Of a stretch of DNA of 13,624 nucleotides, positions 12,216 to 13,624 are shown piece by piece. The DNA is taken from contig JAPLYA010000031.1 in the NCBI GenBank assembly GCA_026395775.1, positions 1 to 13,624 on the forward strand. The letters run 5' to 3'. A program made the translations under genes and the position numbers. Origin of the DNA: Candidatus Pacearchaeota archaeon (GTDB lineage: Archaea; Nanobdellota; Nanobdellia; Pacearchaeales; GW2011-AR1). The notes beneath the pieces were generated by a model. It was not told where the DNA came from, did not search any database, and worked only from the letters and a program-made list of their open reading frames with translations. Position 1 is the stretch's first letter. Every line of letters begins with the position of its first letter.

Positions 12216-12557
12216 TCAGCACCCAGCAAGCGTTTTTAACTCATTCAATGATTTAACCCCAAGATATTCAGCATCATTAATAATCCATGTTGGAACAGCC
12301 CGAATATTCTTGCCTGAACAAACCGCCACATCATCTAAGCAGTTGGTTATATTAAAATAACTGGTGTAATCGCCTAGAATTTCTTTTTGCTGCTCACAAT
12401 GACTGCATGTGCTTGAACCATACAAATGAGATTTTGAGGCAATACATTTTATTATTGCCTCTGTTATTTCTTGATTTGGTGTTTTTATGTAATTTATAAT
12501 TGCAATTGCTGCTATAATTGCCACAATAACTAAAATAAAAGTTGTTTTCTTTTCCAT
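12216..12557 (-). CDS. Membrane-anchored thioredoxin-like protein
   Basis: The 113-residue protein has an N-terminal membrane anchor or uncleaved signal at about 7-23 and then a thioredoxin fold: strand SHLYGSST followed by the active site CSHC at 51-54, and the cis-proline loop AVPTW with Pro89. Additional cysteines at 38, 73, 80 and 113 may form structural or relay disulfides; Cys73 and Cys80 lie in NCLDDVAVC. The layout is like the thioredoxin domain found fused to or beside VKOR-type oxidases in other organisms, but no VKOR helix bundle is present here. Neighbouring CcdA suggests it is the outward-facing partner that receives electrons or exchanges disulfides. A TATA-like box sits 26 nt before the ATG. 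Substrate proteins are unknown. Confidence 0.8.
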   Translation of the reverse strand: MEKKTTFILVIVAIIAAIAIINYIKTPNQEITEAIIKCIASKSHLYGSSTCSHCEQQKEILGDYTSYFNITNCLDDVAVCSGKNIRAVPTWIINDAEYLGVKSLNELKTLAGC

Positions 12558-12577
12558 CTATAATAAAGAGAAATTTC

Positions 12578-12587
12578 GTTTTTAAAG
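12578..12587 (-). promoter_or_regulatory. TATA-like box for the thioredoxin gene
   Basis: Reading the minus strand, CTTTAAAAAC is centred about 26 nt before the ATG at 12557, giving a probable leaderless message. Confidence 0.45.
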
Positions 12588-12615
12588 CTTATGGACTTTG
12601 GTTTTTGAGGTTTAT

Positions 12616-12879
12616 TTATTTCCCCCAGCTCCATCTGGGTTTCTCTCCTTTTTTGTAGCAAATCCAGATTAATATAACTGTGATAATCACAGCAAAATTC
12701 TTTCCAATTTCATGGTCATTTTCTTCAATCATAACAAGAGAAAGAGTAAATAGAATTGCCCAGATTAGGAGTACAAGCCAGCCCTGCCACCTTGAAGGCA
12801 CCCAACCCCAACCATAAAGCTTTCTTTTAAACCAATAACCCTTCGGATTATTTTTTATATATTTGATATAGTTTATCAT
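12616..12879 (-). CDS. Two-helix membrane protein with GWGW-type motif
   Basis: An 87-residue protein with a basic, aromatic N-terminus (KGYWFKRKLYGWGWVPSRWQGW at 13-34), membrane segments at about 33-51 and 60-75, and a basic tail GEKPRWSWG. Proteins with this YGWGW, RWQGW and PRW pattern occur as uncharacterised membrane proteins in several small-genome archaea and bacteria (from memory, no search made). Its start overlaps the end of the TrmB-type gene as ATGA, so the two are translationally coupled. The regulator may control or respond to the membrane protein. The function is unknown. Confidence 0.65.
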   Translation of the reverse strand: MINYIKYIKNNPKGYWFKRKLYGWGWVPSRWQGWLVLLIWAILFTLSLVMIEENDHEIGKNFAVIITVILIWICYKKGEKPRWSWGK

Positions 12880-13624
12880 ATTAGTTGTTTTTTAGCTTGT
12901 TTCCAGACTTCATTAAAATAATTGGTGTAGTTTTCTGCAATATCTTTATCTTGTATTAATATTGCTATTGGTTTTTCCCCACTCCAAGTTACTTCAAGGA
13001 CTTTATGCTGATAAATATCTATGTTTCCCGGCAACGGGAAATTTACATAGCGGGCATCAAGAAATGAAGAAGTTTTCTTAGTATATTCTGATTTTGCCCA
13101 GTCTTTTGTCCCTATTCCTTTGAATTTAATCCCTATCTTTTTATAAAATGGGGCTTGTCCAAGATAAAACTCATCAACGAAACCAGAATATTCTTTTTTT
13201 CTTACATAAAAAAATAGTCCTATGCCTTCTTTTTTATGTTTTTCGTACATTTTTTCATAAGCAGTAGTTAATCCCTTAATACCAACAAAAATTTCTACTT
13301 CTTGTTTTTCCTCTATAAATCGCGTATATTTTTCTAATTCTGGCAAAAGATTCTTTAATCTTTCCTTATTTTTTTCTATTTCAGCTTCTTGTATATCTAA
13401 AAACCTATACAGCATCGCGGGTTTAACTGCCTGAAAATATCTTGTTTTTGCCTTTATTATAAAGCTTATAATTCCTTTATCCATTAATCTTTGCAAAACT
13501 TCATAAATTTTAGAATAAGAAATGCCTGATATTTTAGCTATAGGCCCGACTGTGGATGAGCCTGTTTTTAGCATTGCCAAATAAACTTTAGCTTCTCCCG
13601 GAGTTAATCCTAAACTCTGAAGTT
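12876..13624 (-). CDS. TrmB-family transcription regulator (start beyond window)
   Basis: The frame is open to the right edge, so the protein is 5'-partial. An internal TTG at 13580 or ATG at 13574 would give about 234 residues, but upstream residues LQSLGLTPGEAKVYLAML are clearly the first helix of the family. TrmB proteins are archaeal regulators with a winged helix that control sugar transport and metabolism genes. Here the recognition region is GPIAKISGISYSKIYEVLQRL followed by the wing ISFIIKAKTRYFQAVKP. It is followed by a coiled-coil linker (IQEAEIEKNKERLKNLLPEL) and a C-terminal domain with FVGIKGLTTAYEKM. That domain looks like the short form that lacks the sugar-binding part of true TrmB. 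The target is unknown; the coupled membrane protein is a candidate. Confidence 0.75.
   Translation of the reverse strand, partial: LQSLGLTPGEAKVYLAMLKTGSSTVGPIAKISGISYSKIYEVLQRLMDKGIISFIIKAKTRYFQAVKPAMLYRFLDIQEAEIEKNKERLKNLLPELEKYTRFIEEKQEVEIFVGIKGLTTAYEKMYEKHKKEGIGLFFYVRKKEYSGFVDEFYLGQAPFYKKIGIKFKGIGTKDWAKSEYTKKTSSFLDARYVNFPLPGNIDIYQHKVLEVTWSGEKPIAILIQDKDIAENYTNYFNEVWKQAKKQLI

Overview
This is an AT-rich window that most likely comes from an archaeon, probably a small-genome DPANN lineage of the Woesearchaeota/Pacearchaeota kind. That placement is an inference from gene content and promoter layout, not a phylogeny. The archaeal signs are a diphthamide-synthesis (Dph2) fragment, a cupin-type phosphoglucose isomerase relative, an AbrB-PhoU regulator, a TrmB-family regulator, and TATA-like boxes placed about 26-27 nt before several ATGs. 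That spacing is typical of leaderless archaeal transcripts. No tRNA, rRNA, CRISPR array or transposase was found.

Layout. 1-275: a spacer holding copy 1 of an 88-bp repeat built from two hairpins. 276-981: a small membrane protein followed by the N-terminal third of dph2, which is broken. 1080-6149: a very compact plus-strand operon: Gfo/Idh/MocA-type oxidoreductase, metal-dependent cyclase, cupin-type sugar-phosphate isomerase relative, phosphomannomutase/phosphoglucomutase (broken by a deletion and frameshift), and two unrecognised proteins. 6273-7184: a UDP-glucose 4-epimerase-like gene with its own promoter. 7185-7900: hairpin-rich repeats around a small four-helix membrane protein. 7877-8365 (minus strand): a HAD phosphatase that has lost its N-terminus exactly where copy 2 of the 88-bp repeat (8366-8453) begins. 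8463-9977: a small helical protein, a minus-strand three-helix membrane protein, and a minus-strand set of three small unrecognised proteins, one with a Cys/His zinc-type motif. 10137-11391: the AbrB-PhoU regulator behind a palindrome-rich intergenic region, then a 69-residue protein. 11375-12557 (minus): a CcdA-like membrane electron carrier and a membrane-anchored thioredoxin, a likely extracytoplasmic thiol-redox pair. 12616-13624 (minus): a two-helix membrane protein overlapping the end of a TrmB-type regulator whose start lies outside the window.

How the parts fit. The 1080-6149 operon plus the epimerase looks like a carbohydrate or sugar-phosphate conversion module with an unusual member list (oxidoreductase, cyclase, cupin isomerase, mutase). 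I do not recognise this combination as a described pathway. At least one member is damaged, so the module may be decaying. Two identical 88-bp repeats bracket an 8.2-kb segment that contains three broken genes (dph2, the mutase, the HAD phosphatase). This suggests that repeat-driven rearrangement and gene decay have shaped the region. Diverged relatives of the repeat occur at 7188-7288, 7736-7897 and about 8753-8782. Their paired hairpins differ in sequence but keep self-complementarity, the most unusual non-coding signal here.
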